DNA of 64,000 nt, taken from positions 1,426,001-1,490,000 of the forward strand of contig NZ_JABMEG010000001.1 of NCBI RefSeq assembly GCF_013179735.1, written 5' to 3'. Below are positions 7,762-17,138 of the stretch, piece after piece (the stretch's first letter is position 1; each line of letters starts with the position of its first letter). Source of the DNA: Permianibacter fluminis. Lineage in GTDB: Bacteria; Pseudomonadota; Gammaproteobacteria; Enterobacterales; Permianibacteraceae. The notes beneath the pieces were generated by a model that saw only the letters and a program-made list of their open reading frames with translations, did no database searches and had not been told where the DNA came from. A program made the translations under genes and the position numbers.

Positions 7762-9591
7762 TCAGAATAGCTGGTAATGCCACGGCACAATCACTGACAG
7801 CGCCAGCCACATCAGCAACATCAGCGGCAAGCCGACTCGCAGAAAATCATTGAAGGTGTAGCCGCCGGCGTTCCAGATCAAAATATTGGTCTTGTAGGCC
7901 GTTGGCGTTGCCAGCGACAGATTGGCCGCCAGCAAGGTGGCGATGACAAACGGAATGGGTTCGACGCCGAGCTGACGGGCAACGCCGATAGCGATCGGCG
8001 TACCGATCACCGCGGCGGCATTGTTGTCGACCAGATTGGTGAAAATCGCGATCAGCAACATCAAGCCAGACAGGCTGACCGCCACCGGTGCGCCAAAACT
8101 GAACGCCACAAATAGCGACGCCAGCCAATCGGCGGCGCCCGAATACAAAATGGCGTTGCCGAGCGACAAACTGGTCGCCATCACCAGAATCACCTGCAAG
8201 CTCAAGCCCTGCACCGCCTCCTGCCATTTCATGCAGCGTGACAACACCATCAGCAGCACACCGCACAGCGCGCTGATGGCAATCGGCAACCAGCCAAGCG
8301 CGGCCGCCGTCACCACACCGGCCATGATCAGCAACGCCAGCGGCGCTCGACGTGAACGCGGCAAATCCAGACTGCCGTCAAGCACCAGCAGATCACCAGC
8401 CATCTTCAGCGCATGCAGGCGTGGTTTCGGACCTTGCACCAGCAGCACATCGCCGGTGCGCAGTGGTTCGTCGGCGAGCCGGCTTTGCGGTCGATCCAGC
8501 TTGATGCCGGCACGATGCAACGCTAGACAAAGCAGCTGGTTTTTTTCCAGGAAGCGTTCCTCTTTCAAGCTGCGTCCCACCAGCGTTGAATGCGGCGCCA
8601 CCACCACTTCTGCCAGTTGTTGATCATCGGCTTGCAGGGTGCCGGGCAATTCGGCGCGCAGCTCACCCGGAATCAAGGTGACTCGCAGCATTTTCTCCAG
8701 TTCTTTTAGCTGGGCCGGGCTCTCGCTGACCACCAGCCGATCACCGGCACGCAGCGTCGCGTGAGGCACGGCCGCCACCACGATGTCGTCACCGCGCAGA
8801 ATCTTTTCCACCTGCAGCAAGCCGCCGGTTTTCTGCACGGTTTCTTTCAGGTTGCGACCGTTGCACAAACTCTTCTGGTGCACATGCAATTGCGCGCTGT
8901 ACATGCGTGGCGACGTATCCATGGTGACCGCGCGGGTCGGCAGCAGTCGTGGCGCAATTAACCACAGGTAAAGGACCCCAATACCGGCCGCAAGTGAGGC
9001 TGGGAACACGAAGTCGAACATGCCGATTTCGGCCAGACCTTGCCGACGGGCAACATCGATGACCAGCAAATTGGTGGACGTGCCGATGGTAGTCACCATG
9101 CCGCCGAGCAGATTGGCGTGATTGGTCGGCATCAGCACCGCACTCGGGCTGTGGCCGGCGCGCAGACTGACTGAAACCAGGATCGGGATCATCACGATCA
9201 TGGTCGGCGTGTTGTTGACGAACGGCGAGACGGCGGCCGTGACCAACAAGGTTGCCAGCAAGGCAAACGACGGCGAGAACCGCCAGAACCGCGCGAGAAA
9301 CCGGCCCATCGGTTCGAGCGCACCGGTGCGGGAAATGCCTTCACCGGCCATGATCAATCCGCAGATGGTGATCAGCGCCTCGTTGCCGAAATTCTGGAAC
9401 ACGCTGATCGCATCCAGCGTGCCGAGTGGGCCCTTGTAGGGGAAGTATTCAAAACTCACCGCCAGCACAATCAGGATGAACAGACAGGCGGTTTCCAGCT
9501 GCAGATCTTCGCGCCGGAACAGATACAGGGCAAAGCCGGTCAAGGCGAGCGCGGCGAGGGCATGCAAATCCGGTAGCGGCGGCAGAGTCAT
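7762..9591 (-). CDS. SLC13-type (DASS/ArsB-like) anion permease with TrkA-C domains
   Basis: The 609-residue inner-membrane protein is predicted to have about eleven membrane helices in two halves, with two cytosolic RCK_C/TrkA-C modules between them (about residues 200-380; motifs such as AGDRLVVSE and TGDVLLVQG). The repeated motifs TAAVSPFVNNTPTMIV and NLVDNNAAAVIGTPIA are the paired substrate-binding hairpins of the DASS family. Members carry sulfate, dicarboxylates or other anions, so the substrate is open. The ATG at 9591 is preceded by AAGGA at good spacing, unlike the in-frame ATG at 9684, which would add 31 non-membrane residues. Confidence 0.85.
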   Translation of the reverse strand: MTLPPLPDLHALAALALTGFALYLFRREDLQLETACLFILIVLAVSFEYFPYKGPLGTLDAISVFQNFGNEALITICGLIMAGEGISRTGALEPMGRFLARFWRFSPSFALLATLLVTAAVSPFVNNTPTMIVMIPILVSVSLRAGHSPSAVLMPTNHANLLGGMVTTIGTSTNLLVIDVARRQGLAEIGMFDFVFPASLAAGIGVLYLWLIAPRLLPTRAVTMDTSPRMYSAQLHVHQKSLCNGRNLKETVQKTGGLLQVEKILRGDDIVVAAVPHATLRAGDRLVVSESPAQLKELEKMLRVTLIPGELRAELPGTLQADDQQLAEVVVAPHSTLVGRSLKEERFLEKNQLLCLALHRAGIKLDRPQSRLADEPLRTGDVLLVQGPKPRLHALKMAGDLLVLDGSLDLPRSRRAPLALLIMAGVVTAAALGWLPIAISALCGVLLMVLSRCMKWQEAVQGLSLQVILVMATSLSLGNAILYSGAADWLASLFVAFSFGAPVAVSLSGLMLLIAIFTNLVDNNAAAVIGTPIAIGVARQLGVEPIPFVIATLLAANLSLATPTAYKTNILIWNAGGYTFNDFLRVGLPLMLLMWLALSVIVPWHYQLF

Positions 9592-9787
9592 CCGAAGTCC
9601 TTGCAGAGCGGGCAGCGAGGCGCCCACGGTTCCGATTAACAAACGTTCTGAGCGTAAAGCGTAGCGCGTGTTGGTGTCAGCCATGCTTGCGCCGCTGGTG
9701 TGATGGCGGTCAGTGCGGGAAAATCGCCGCCAGTTCGCTTTGGGTACGCTAGCCGTTCACCATTTTGTCGCCTCTTGGAGTGTTTTT

Positions 9788-10027
9788 GTGCGCCCTGTCA
9801 CGCTTGCTGCCCGTTGGCAGCCCCTGCTGTTTGCCGGGTTCATGTCCGGTTTCATGGCCTTTTGCATGTCGGCCTTGCTGACCCTGGTCAATCTTGGCTG
9901 GGTGGAGGGTTTTCTCGGCAAATGGCTGCACGCGTTTTTTATCGCCTGGCCCATCGCGTTTCCGCTGGTGCTGATTTTCGCCCCGCTGACCCGCCGTTTG
10001 CTGGCGCGCGGGTTCCGGTTCCAGTAA
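9788..10027 (+). CDS. Small two-helix membrane protein, DUF2798 family
   Basis: The 79-residue product has two predicted membrane helices (AGFMSGFMAFCMSALLTLV and HAFFIAWPIAFPLVLIF) separated by a short loop with the conserved-looking Trp/Gly segment, and ends in RRLLARGFRF. This is the DUF2798 pattern; function unknown. The GTG at 9788 has GGAG about eight bases upstream, while earlier in-frame starts add a non-conserved leader. It lies between a divergent transporter gene and dnaB. Confidence 0.65.
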   Translation: MRPVTLAARWQPLLFAGFMSGFMAFCMSALLTLVNLGWVEGFLGKWLHAFFIAWPIAFPLVLIFAPLTRRLLARGFRFQ

Positions 10028-10087
10028 GCCGGGTTGCGTCATGGCGGCCGCCGCTGACCCGGGCGGCGCCAGCGGCGGGGACAACTC

Positions 10088-10096
10088 TGTGGATAA
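10088..10096 (-). promoter_or_regulatory. Perfect DnaA box (TTATCCACA)
   Basis: The plus strand reads TGTGGATAA, the complement of the consensus high-affinity DnaA box. It lies about 34 bases before the candidate -35 element of dnaB, suggesting that DnaA may tune helicase expression. A nine-base site can occur by chance. Confidence 0.5.
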
Positions 10097-10129
10097 GTTG
10101 TTGGACCCATGTGGGCGCACGGCTTTCCG

Positions 10130-10158
10130 GTGTCAGGTCGGAAGCCTTGCCCTACAAT
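10130..10158 (+). promoter_or_regulatory. Candidate sigma-70 promoter for dnaB
   Basis: GTGTCA and TACAAT are separated by 17 bases and match four of six and five of six consensus positions. The implied transcript would start about 75 bases before the dnaB start codon. Confidence 0.4.
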
Positions 10159-10238
10159 GGCCGGCCTTCAAAAGCCTCCGCCGCTGCCGCATGCCGTGAG
10201 CGGGCGCTGATCCCTTTCAATTACCGAGAATTGCCGTG

Positions 10239-11606
10239 ATGGCTGATCGCGACATCAATGACATCAAGGCGCCGCCGCATTCGCTGGAAGCCGAGCAGGC
10301 CGTGCTCGGCGGCATCATGCTCGATACCGGCGCCTGGGAGCGGGTCTCCGAGGCCGTGGTCGCCGACGATTTTTATCGCGACGATCACCGCAAGATTTTT
10401 CGCGCCATGGCCAAACTGGCCGGCGAAGGCCATCCGATCGATGCGGTCACAGTGTTCGAGCAGCTCGAACGCGAAGGCGAAGCCGACGGCGTTGGTGGCC
10501 TGAGCTATCTGGCCGAGCTCGCCAAGAACACGCCATCGGCGGCCAATATTCTCAGCTACGCCAATATCCTGCGTGAGCGGGCGCTGCTGCGGGAAATGAT
10601 CTCGGCGGCGCACGAAATTGCCGACACCGGCTATTTCCCGAAAGGCCTGTCGGCCAATCTGCTGCTCGATCACGCCGAAGCGAAGATGTTGGCGATCGCC
10701 GAAAAGCGCACCAAGGCCGACACTGGCCCGCGCGCGGTCGGCGGCATGCTGAAAAACGTCGTGCATCATCTGGAAGAAGTTGGCAAAACGGGTGGCCTGA
10801 CCGGCCTGTCGACCGGCTTTGATGATCTCGACAAGGAAACCTCCGGTTTGCAGAAAGGCGATTTGATCATCGTCGCGGCGCGGCCGTCGATGGGTAAAAC
10901 CACCTTTGCCATGAACCTGTGCGAAAACGCCATGATGCGCGCCGACAAGCCGGTGCTGGTGTTCTCGATGGAAATGCCGGCCGAGCAATTGATCATGCGT
11001 TCGATTGCCTCGCTTGGCTCAATCGATTTTTCGAAAGTGCGTTCCGGCCAACTCGATTCGCCGGATTGGGATCGGGTGTTCAGCGTCGTGGCGATGCTGA
11101 AAGAGCGCAACAATCTGTACATCGATGACACCGCCGGACTATCGCCGCTGGAAGTACGCGCCCGCGCCCGCCGTTTGCACCGTGAACACGGCGGCCTTAG
11201 CCTCATCATGGTCGACTACCTGCAGCTGATGCAATCCGATGGCGGCTCGGAAAACCGCACCGCCGAAATTTCGGAAATCTCGCGCTCACTGAAAGCGCTG
11301 GCGAAAGAACTGAAAGTGCCGCTCATCGCGCTGTCGCAGCTGAACCGTTCGCTGGAACAGCGCACCGACAAGCGTCCGGTCATGGCCGACTTGCGCGAAT
11401 CGGGCGCCATCGAGCAGGACGCTGATGTGATCCTGTGTATCTATCGTGACGAGGTTTATCACAAGGACAAACCGGACAATAAAGGCATTGCCGAAATCCT
11501 GATCCGCAAACAGCGTAACGGACCGATTGGCGATATCCAGCTGACCTTCCAGGGCCGCTACACCCGGTTCAAGAACTTTGCCCCGGACGCGGGCGAATTC
11601 TATTGA
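10239..11606 (+). CDS. dnaB: Replicative DNA helicase DnaB
   Basis: DnaB is the hexameric 5'-3' helicase of the replication fork. The 455-residue product shows the N-terminal primase-interacting domain (PPHSLEAEQAVLGG near residues 10-23) and the RecA-like ATPase domain with Walker A ARPSMGKTTFAMN at about 210-222, Walker B SLIMVDYLQLM, the DnaB signature SQLNRSLEQR and the arginine-finger region. No intein interrupts it. The ATG at 10239 is preferred over a GTG directly before it. The order dnaB-alr matches other gammaproteobacteria, although rpsF-rpsR-rplI are not upstream here. Confidence 0.97.
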   Translation: MADRDINDIKAPPHSLEAEQAVLGGIMLDTGAWERVSEAVVADDFYRDDHRKIFRAMAKLAGEGHPIDAVTVFEQLEREGEADGVGGLSYLAELAKNTPSAANILSYANILRERALLREMISAAHEIADTGYFPKGLSANLLLDHAEAKMLAIAEKRTKADTGPRAVGGMLKNVVHHLEEVGKTGGLTGLSTGFDDLDKETSGLQKGDLIIVAARPSMGKTTFAMNLCENAMMRADKPVLVFSMEMPAEQLIMRSIASLGSIDFSKVRSGQLDSPDWDRVFSVVAMLKERNNLYIDDTAGLSPLEVRARARRLHREHGGLSLIMVDYLQLMQSDGGSENRTAEISEISRSLKALAKELKVPLIALSQLNRSLEQRTDKRPVMADLRESGAIEQDADVILCIYRDEVYHKDKPDNKGIAEILIRKQRNGPIGDIQLTFQGRYTRFKNFAPDAGEFY

Positions 11607-11629
11607 TCCTGATGTTGTGGCGGTTTTTT

Positions 11630-11697
11630 GTAGGAGCGAGCTTGCTCGTGATGGTTTTGACGATGATCCCATCTCGCGAGCAAGCTCGCTCCTACTG
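11630..11697. repeat. REP-type palindrome pair between dnaB and alr
   Basis: GTAGGAGCGAGCTTGCTCG at the left faces its complement (CGAGCAAGCTCGCTCCTAC) at the right, about 26 bases apart. This is the Pseudomonas-type REP doublet pattern. Relatives occur at 31217-31279 and 34541-34566. The transcript could fold into a long stem, which may serve as a 3' end for dnaB. Confidence 0.85.
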
Positions 11698-11723
11698 GTA
11701 GTTCTCATTTACGGAATACTGCA

Positions 11724-12809
11724 ATGCGTGCCGCCCGCGCGCTGATTGACATCAGCGCCCTGCAACACAATCTGGCGCATATCCGCCGCCTGGCGCCGGG
11801 CCGCAAGGTCATGGCGATGCTGAAAGCCAATGGTTATGGCCACGGTCTGGTCCGGGTCGGTCACGCCTTGAAAGCGGCCGATGCGCTGGGTGTGGCCTGC
11901 GTGGAAGAAGCGCTCGAGCTGCGTGACGCCGGCATTGAAAACGAAATCGTTGTGCTCGAAGGATTTTTTGCCTCGCGGGAAATTCCGTTGATGGCCAAGC
12001 GCGGTTTCACCACCGTCGTCCATCACGAAAAGCAGCTGGCCGCGCTGGAAGAAACACCAACGGAAACGCCGCTGAAAGTGTGGCTGAAGATTGACACTGG
12101 CATGCACCGGCTCGGCTTTCCGCCGGAGCAGGTGCCGGCCGCGCACGAGCGGCTGAGCCGGATTGCCTGGGTGCAGCAGCCGGTCGGTTTGCTGTCACAT
12201 CTGGCCAGCGCCGATGAAATTGAAAACCGCGAAACCCAAAATCAGTTGCAGTTGTTCAAGCAGTTAACGCGCAACTGGACCGGCGAACGCAGCTTGGCCA
12301 ATTCCGCTGCCGTGTTGGCGTGGCCGGAAACCCATTTTGATTGGGTGCGGCCGGGCCTGTTGCTATTCGGTTGCTCGCCACTGCCCGGTCACACCGGTGC
12401 CGCACACGGCTTGCAGCCAGTGATGACGCTGGAGTCGCAGGTGTTTGCGCTGCGCGAACTGAAAAAAGGCGATCGGGTGGGTTACGGCGGCGCTTGGACG
12501 GCCGAGCGCGACACCGTGATCGGTGTCGTCGCGATGGGTTATGGCGACGGTTATCCGCGCCACGCGCCGGCCGGCACACCGGTTTTCGTCAAGGATCGTT
12601 TGTGTCCGCTGGTTGGCCGGGTGTCGATGGACATGCTGACGGTCGATCTCGGACCGAATCCGGATATCGCCATCGGCGAACGCGCGGTGCTCTGGGGCCC
12701 TGAATTGCCCATCGAAACGGTTGCGGAAGCGGCCGGCACCATTTCCTACGATTTGCTTTGCGCAGTGACGCCGCGGGTACCGTTCTCTTCAGTCAACGAG
12801 CCGCGCTGA
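11724..12809 (+). CDS. alr: Alanine racemase
   Basis: Alr is a PLP enzyme that interconverts L- and D-alanine for peptidoglycan synthesis. The 361-residue product carries the PLP lysine K34 in MLKANGYGHG, the segment KIDTGMHRLGF, the phosphate-contacting region NSAAVL, and the catalytic tyrosine in VGYGGAW, with the C-terminal beta domain ending VSMDMLTVDLG...ISYDLLCAV. Length and motifs fit the biosynthetic Alr. It follows dnaB as in E. coli, with a REP pair in between. D-alanine made here would feed the PBP and DacA functions encoded downstream and the nearby D-amino acid aminotransferase. Confidence 0.96.
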   Translation: MRAARALIDISALQHNLAHIRRLAPGRKVMAMLKANGYGHGLVRVGHALKAADALGVACVEEALELRDAGIENEIVVLEGFFASREIPLMAKRGFTTVVHHEKQLAALEETPTETPLKVWLKIDTGMHRLGFPPEQVPAAHERLSRIAWVQQPVGLLSHLASADEIENRETQNQLQLFKQLTRNWTGERSLANSAAVLAWPETHFDWVRPGLLLFGCSPLPGHTGAAHGLQPVMTLESQVFALRELKKGDRVGYGGAWTAERDTVIGVVAMGYGDGYPRHAPAGTPVFVKDRLCPLVGRVSMDMLTVDLGPNPDIAIGERAVLWGPELPIETVAEAAGTISYDLLCAVTPRVPFSSVNEPR

Positions 12810-12858
12810 GTGCAATGACGCACCAGCGACTATCCTTGTACGACTGTCTGCCAAGGTT

Positions 12859-15800
12859 GTGACGGGTGTGGAGCAAACCGCGGTACTGCTGAAACGAGCG
12901 AGGCTGTTCCTCGCGGTGTTGGTGCTGGTGTTACTGGCCGGCACGACAACGCCTGCGCACGCGGGCAACAGCCTTGTCTTCGATATCGTCGATAACGAGC
13001 AAGGCCTGCTGCAGAACACCGTCAATGCGGTCATGCAGGACAGCCGCGGTTTTGTCTGGATTGGCACTCAGGGCGGGTTGCAACGCTTTGATGGCTACCG
13101 GCTGGTCGAGGTCTATAAAGACGTCGTGCCGGCATTGAATCTGCGCGCCAATTTCATCACCGCGCTCGCCGAAGACGCGCAAGCCCGACTCTGGATCGCC
13201 ACCAACAGCGGTGGCCTGGGCCTGTACGACATCAGTCATGGCGAACCCCTGCCGCTGCCGTCGCCGCTGGCCAATCTGCAAGCCGGTATGGCCGCGATCA
13301 AAGCCATGGCGGTGGCCGACGACGGACTCTGGCTGATCACCGAAGACGGTTTGGTCTGGCTGTCTTTCCGCGATTATCAACCGCAGCGGCTTGAGCTCGG
13401 GCTTGGGGTCGGCCTCGATATCGGCCGTGGCACGGCGCCGCGCGGTTTGCTGGCTGATGGCCACGGCGGCGTCTGGGTTGGCACCATTGGCGCCGGGCTG
13501 TTGCATGTCGATGCCCAGCACGTGGTGCGCCCGCTGACCGGTCCGGGTCTCGGCCGCACGGTGAGCTCGTTGTGGCGCGACCCGCAGCAGCGTATTTGGG
13601 TCGGCAGTGATCGCGGGCTGGCCCTGTTGTCCAGCGCCAACCCGGCCGAGCCCGCCAAGATCAGCGCGGTCATTCCGGCCAACGATGCCGACATCCTGCA
13701 ACGCGGCGTGCGCGCGCTTGCCGGTGATCGCAACGGCAACATCTGGCTCAGTCTGAACAATGCCGGTTTGGCCCGCTATCAGGTGGACAGCAATCGGTTG
13801 CAGCATTTCACCCCGCAAGCCAACGATGCCGCCAGCCTGCCGGATCTGAATTTGCCCAGTTTGATGGTCGATAACGGCGGCCTGCTCTGGGTCGGAACCT
13901 CGCTGCAGGGACTGGCCCGCACCTATGCCGCCGGCGATCGCTTCGACCTCTATCGTGACTATTCCGGCGTGGCCTCTGCGGGCACCGGCGGCAATGCCTT
14001 GCGCAACCATATCCGCACGTTGTGGCAAGAGCCCAGCGGCACGCTTTGGCTCGGCATGGACGGCGGCGGCCTGAAAAGCCTGGCGCCGGGTCAGTCGGAA
14101 TACACCTATCACACCGCGGCCTTGCTGGCGGCCTTGCCGGCTGCTGCCCGGCAGCGACCGTTCCGGGTCCAGGCCATCGTGCCGGGCGGTGATGGCAGTC
14201 TGCTGCTCGGCAGTTCGGAAGGTCTGCTGCGCTACCAACCCGGCAAGGGCAAAGCCGAGGCCATGCTCGACTGGACCGCGGCCGGCGATTTGCCGAATGT
14301 CCGCTCGTTGTGGCGCGATCCGGATGGCACCGTCTGGTTTGGCAGCCAGAATGCCGGTCTGTTTGAAATGCCGGTGTGGAATGCACTGGCCCGGCACTTT
14401 CACAGCAAAGGCCTGCCGGGTCAGCGGCTGACCAACAATATGGTGTTGGCGCTGCACCGTGACCGTCATGGCGCGCTGTGGATCGGTACCGCCAACGGCC
14501 TGAACCGCTTGCTGCCCGATGGCCGGGTGCAGACGTTTCTGCACGACCCCGCCTCGGCCGGCAGTCTGTGCGGCAACCTGATCCGGCACTTTCTGGAAAG
14601 CCGCCGCGGCGAGCTCTGGATTGCCACCCACAGCGGCCTGTGCCGGCTGGCCGACCCGGCCGCCGAGCAACCGAGTTTTGCCAGCGTCGACAGCCGGGCC
14701 GGACTGTCTGACTCGACCATTTACGCGGCACTGGAAGACAGTAACGGCTTACTTTGGCTGAGCTCGAACCGCGGCATCATGCGCTACGACCCGAGTTCTG
14801 GTCAGGTGGTCAGCTATGACCGCCAGGACGGCTTGCAAGGCTCCGAGTTCAATGGCGCCGCCGCTATCGCCGGCAATGACGGCCGGCTCTATTTCGGCGG
14901 CACCCACGGTTTCAACGCCTTCGACCCGACCCGCATCCAGCTGGACCAGCGTCCGGCGCCGCTGCATGTCACTGCCATCCAGATCGGCCGCGAAGCGCCG
15001 CGCAATGTGCTCGGCGAATTGTCCGGCCCGGTCCGGCTCGATTTCGAAGACCGGGTGCTGGCGGTGCAATTTGCCGCGCTCGACTATCTGGCGCCGCAGC
15101 GGCTGCACTACCGCTATCGCCTGACCGGTTTTGATCACGACTGGGTCGAGGCCGGCAATCAGCGCGAGGCGCTCTACACCAATCTCGATGCCGGCCGTTA
15201 TGAGCTGGAAGTCACCGCCACCAATCACGACGGCGTCTGGAGCACGCAGCCGCTGCGGGTGCCGATACAGGTGGTGCCGCCGCTGTGGAAATCGCCGTTG
15301 GCCAAGCTCGGCTATGTGTTGTCGACGCTGCTCATTCTCGGCTGGTGGGCGCTGACCCGGCGCGCGCGCGAACGCGAACGGGCCTTGGCCGACGTTGCCC
15401 TGCGCGACAGCGAAGCGCGATTGAAATGGGCGCTGTGGGGGTCCGGCGATGCACTCTGGGACTGGGATTTGCGCAGCGGCGTCATCGTGCGTTCCGGCAT
15501 TGACCGGTTGCTCGGTTATCCGCCTGCCGAAATTCTACCGACTGAAGCCTGGCGCGACAGCCTCATCCACCCGGACGATGCGCTGATGATGCCGGCCGCG
15601 CTGCAACGGCATCTGGCCGGTGAATCAGAAAGTTTTGACGCCGAATACCGCATGCGCGGCGCTGACGGCAACTGGGTCTGGATCCAGGATCGTGGCCGGG
15701 TGGTTGAGCGCGATGGCATTGGCAAACCGCTGCGCATGGCCGGCACCATGAAAGATGTCACCGAGCGCAAACGTTACGAAGACGAACTGCGCCAGCTCGC

Positions 15801-17082
15801 CAATTACGACACGCTCACCGGCCTGCCCAATCGCACGCTGTTTCACGAGCGGCTGCGCCACGCGCTGTCGCATGCCCGTCGGCACAATCAACGGGTCGCG
15901 CTCTTGTTTCTGGATTTGGACCGGTTCAAGCAAATCAACGATTCGCTCGGTCACTCTGCCGGCGATGGCTTGCTGAAACAGGTGGCGCGCCGGCTGTCGA
16001 TCAGCGTGCGCGATGACGATACCGTGTCGCGACTCGGCGGCGATGAATTCACCGTGATCCTCGAAGGCGTGGCGACGCTGGAATCGGTTGGCGTGGTCGC
16101 CGACAAAGTGCTGAAAGCATTTGCCGAGCCGTATCTGCTGAACGGCACCGAAGTGGTGGTGTCGCCATCCATTGGCATCAGTGTCTTCCCCGATGATGGC
16201 GACGACAGCGCCACGCTGCTGAAAAACGCCGACCTGGCCATGTATCACGCCAAAGATCAGGGCCGCAACAATTACCAGTTCTACGTCGGCGCCATGAACG
16301 AAACTATGCGCCGCCGGCTCAGTCTGGAAACGGCGCTGCGCCGTGGCATCGAACACGATGAGTTCACGCTGCACTACCAACCCAAAATGGATATTCGCAG
16401 CGGCGAGCTGACCGGCATGGAAGCGCTGCTGCGCTGGAATAGTGCTGAGCTCGGCAAAATCATGCCGGACGAATTCATTCCGCTGGCCGAAGAAACCGGG
16501 TTGATTGTGCCGATCGGCGATTGGGTGCTGCGTGAAGCCTGCCGGCAAATCGTCCAGTGGCGCGAACAGAACCTGCCGGTGGTGCCGATTGCGGTCAACA
16601 TTTCCATTCGGCAATTGATGGCCGGTGATCTGGCCAGCCGGGTCGAGCAAATCCTCAATGACTTTGTCCTGTCACCGCAATGGCTGCAATTGGAGATCAC
16701 CGAGTCGCTGGTCATGGCCAATGCCGCGCAAGCCGTTGGCCGTTTGAACGCCTTGCGTCAACTCGGCCTGCGCTTGGCGGTCGATGACTTTGGCACCGGC
16801 TATTCCTCGCTGTCCTATCTGAAGCGGCTGCCGATTGACACCATCAAAATCGACAAGGCCTTCGTCCGTGACATCACCATCGATCCGGATGACGCCACCA
16901 TCACCCGCACCATCATCGCCATGGCGCACTCACTTAAACTCACCGTCGTCGCCGAAGGCGTCGAAACCAACGAACAACTGCAATTCCTGCGCGACGAAGG
17001 CTGCGAAGAAATGCAAGGCTACTGGCTGTCAAAACCCTTGCCGGCTGATGAAGTGGCCGAGGTTTTGAAGCGGCATTGGTAG
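12859..17082 (+). CDS. Periplasmic propeller sensor fused to PAS-GGDEF-EAL
   Basis: The 1407-residue protein probably senses an extracytoplasmic signal and changes cyclic di-GMP. After a signal/anchor helix (residues 13-34) come about a dozen two-component-regulator propeller repeats (for example GFVWIGTQGGLQRFDGY, LLWVGTSLQGLAR), a Y_Y_Y domain near 740-805, a membrane helix at about 815-835, a PAS fold with PAC segment (about 850-975), GGDEF near 1059 (intact GGDEF) and an EAL domain from about 1170 (EALLRWN, DDFGTGYSSLSYL, IDKAFVRD). Both catalytic cores look intact. Starts are GTG at 12859 or 12868; AAGG spacing favours the second slightly. This layout replaces the histidine kinase of hybrid propeller sensors with a c-di-GMP output. 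Confidence 0.9.
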   Translation: MTGVEQTAVLLKRARLFLAVLVLVLLAGTTTPAHAGNSLVFDIVDNEQGLLQNTVNAVMQDSRGFVWIGTQGGLQRFDGYRLVEVYKDVVPALNLRANFITALAEDAQARLWIATNSGGLGLYDISHGEPLPLPSPLANLQAGMAAIKAMAVADDGLWLITEDGLVWLSFRDYQPQRLELGLGVGLDIGRGTAPRGLLADGHGGVWVGTIGAGLLHVDAQHVVRPLTGPGLGRTVSSLWRDPQQRIWVGSDRGLALLSSANPAEPAKISAVIPANDADILQRGVRALAGDRNGNIWLSLNNAGLARYQVDSNRLQHFTPQANDAASLPDLNLPSLMVDNGGLLWVGTSLQGLARTYAAGDRFDLYRDYSGVASAGTGGNALRNHIRTLWQEPSGTLWLGMDGGGLKSLAPGQSEYTYHTAALLAALPAAARQRPFRVQAIVPGGDGSLLLGSSEGLLRYQPGKGKAEAMLDWTAAGDLPNVRSLWRDPDGTVWFGSQNAGLFEMPVWNALARHFHSKGLPGQRLTNNMVLALHRDRHGALWIGTANGLNRLLPDGRVQTFLHDPASAGSLCGNLIRHFLESRRGELWIATHSGLCRLADPAAEQPSFASVDSRAGLSDSTIYAALEDSNGLLWLSSNRGIMRYDPSSGQVVSYDRQDGLQGSEFNGAAAIAGNDGRLYFGGTHGFNAFDPTRIQLDQRPAPLHVTAIQIGREAPRNVLGELSGPVRLDFEDRVLAVQFAALDYLAPQRLHYRYRLTGFDHDWVEAGNQREALYTNLDAGRYELEVTATNHDGVWSTQPLRVPIQVVPPLWKSPLAKLGYVLSTLLILGWWALTRRARERERALADVALRDSEARLKWALWGSGDALWDWDLRSGVIVRSGIDRLLGYPPAEILPTEAWRDSLIHPDDALMMPAALQRHLAGESESFDAEYRMRGADGNWVWIQDRGRVVERDGIGKPLRMAGTMKDVTERKRYEDELRQLANYDTLTGLPNRTLFHERLRHALSHARRHNQRVALLFLDLDRFKQINDSLGHSAGDGLLKQVARRLSISVRDDDTVSRLGGDEFTVILEGVATLESVGVVADKVLKAFAEPYLLNGTEVVVSPSIGISVFPDDGDDSATLLKNADLAMYHAKDQGRNNYQFYVGAMNETMRRRLSLETALRRGIEHDEFTLHYQPKMDIRSGELTGMEALLRWNSAELGKIMPDEFIPLAEETGLIVPIGDWVLREACRQIVQWREQNLPVVPIAVNISIRQLMAGDLASRVEQILNDFVLSPQWLQLEITESLVMANAAQAVGRLNALRQLGLRLAVDDFGTGYSSLSYLKRLPIDTIKIDKAFVRDITIDPDDATITRTIIAMAHSLKLTVVAEGVETNEQLQFLRDEGCEEMQGYWLSKPLPADEVAEVLKRHW

Positions 17083-17093
17083 GTGTTGCTGTG

Positions 17094-17126
17094 AAAAAAC
17101 AGCAGACCAAGGTCTGCTGTTTTTAT
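17094..17126. terminator. Bidirectional Rho-independent terminator
   Basis: AAAAAACAGCAGACC and GGTCTGCTGTTTTT form a near-perfect hairpin with A-tract on one side and T-tract on the other. It lies between two convergent genes, 11 bases after one stop and 12 bases before the other, so it likely serves both. Confidence 0.9.
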
Positions 17127-17138
17127 TCGCCGATCCGG

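Noticed and set aside
12931-14670. Long open frame (579 codons) on the minus strand
   Set aside because: It is antisense to the propeller repeats of the 1407-residue sensor; codon bias in GC-rich DNA makes such frames common and its translation has no recognisable domain.
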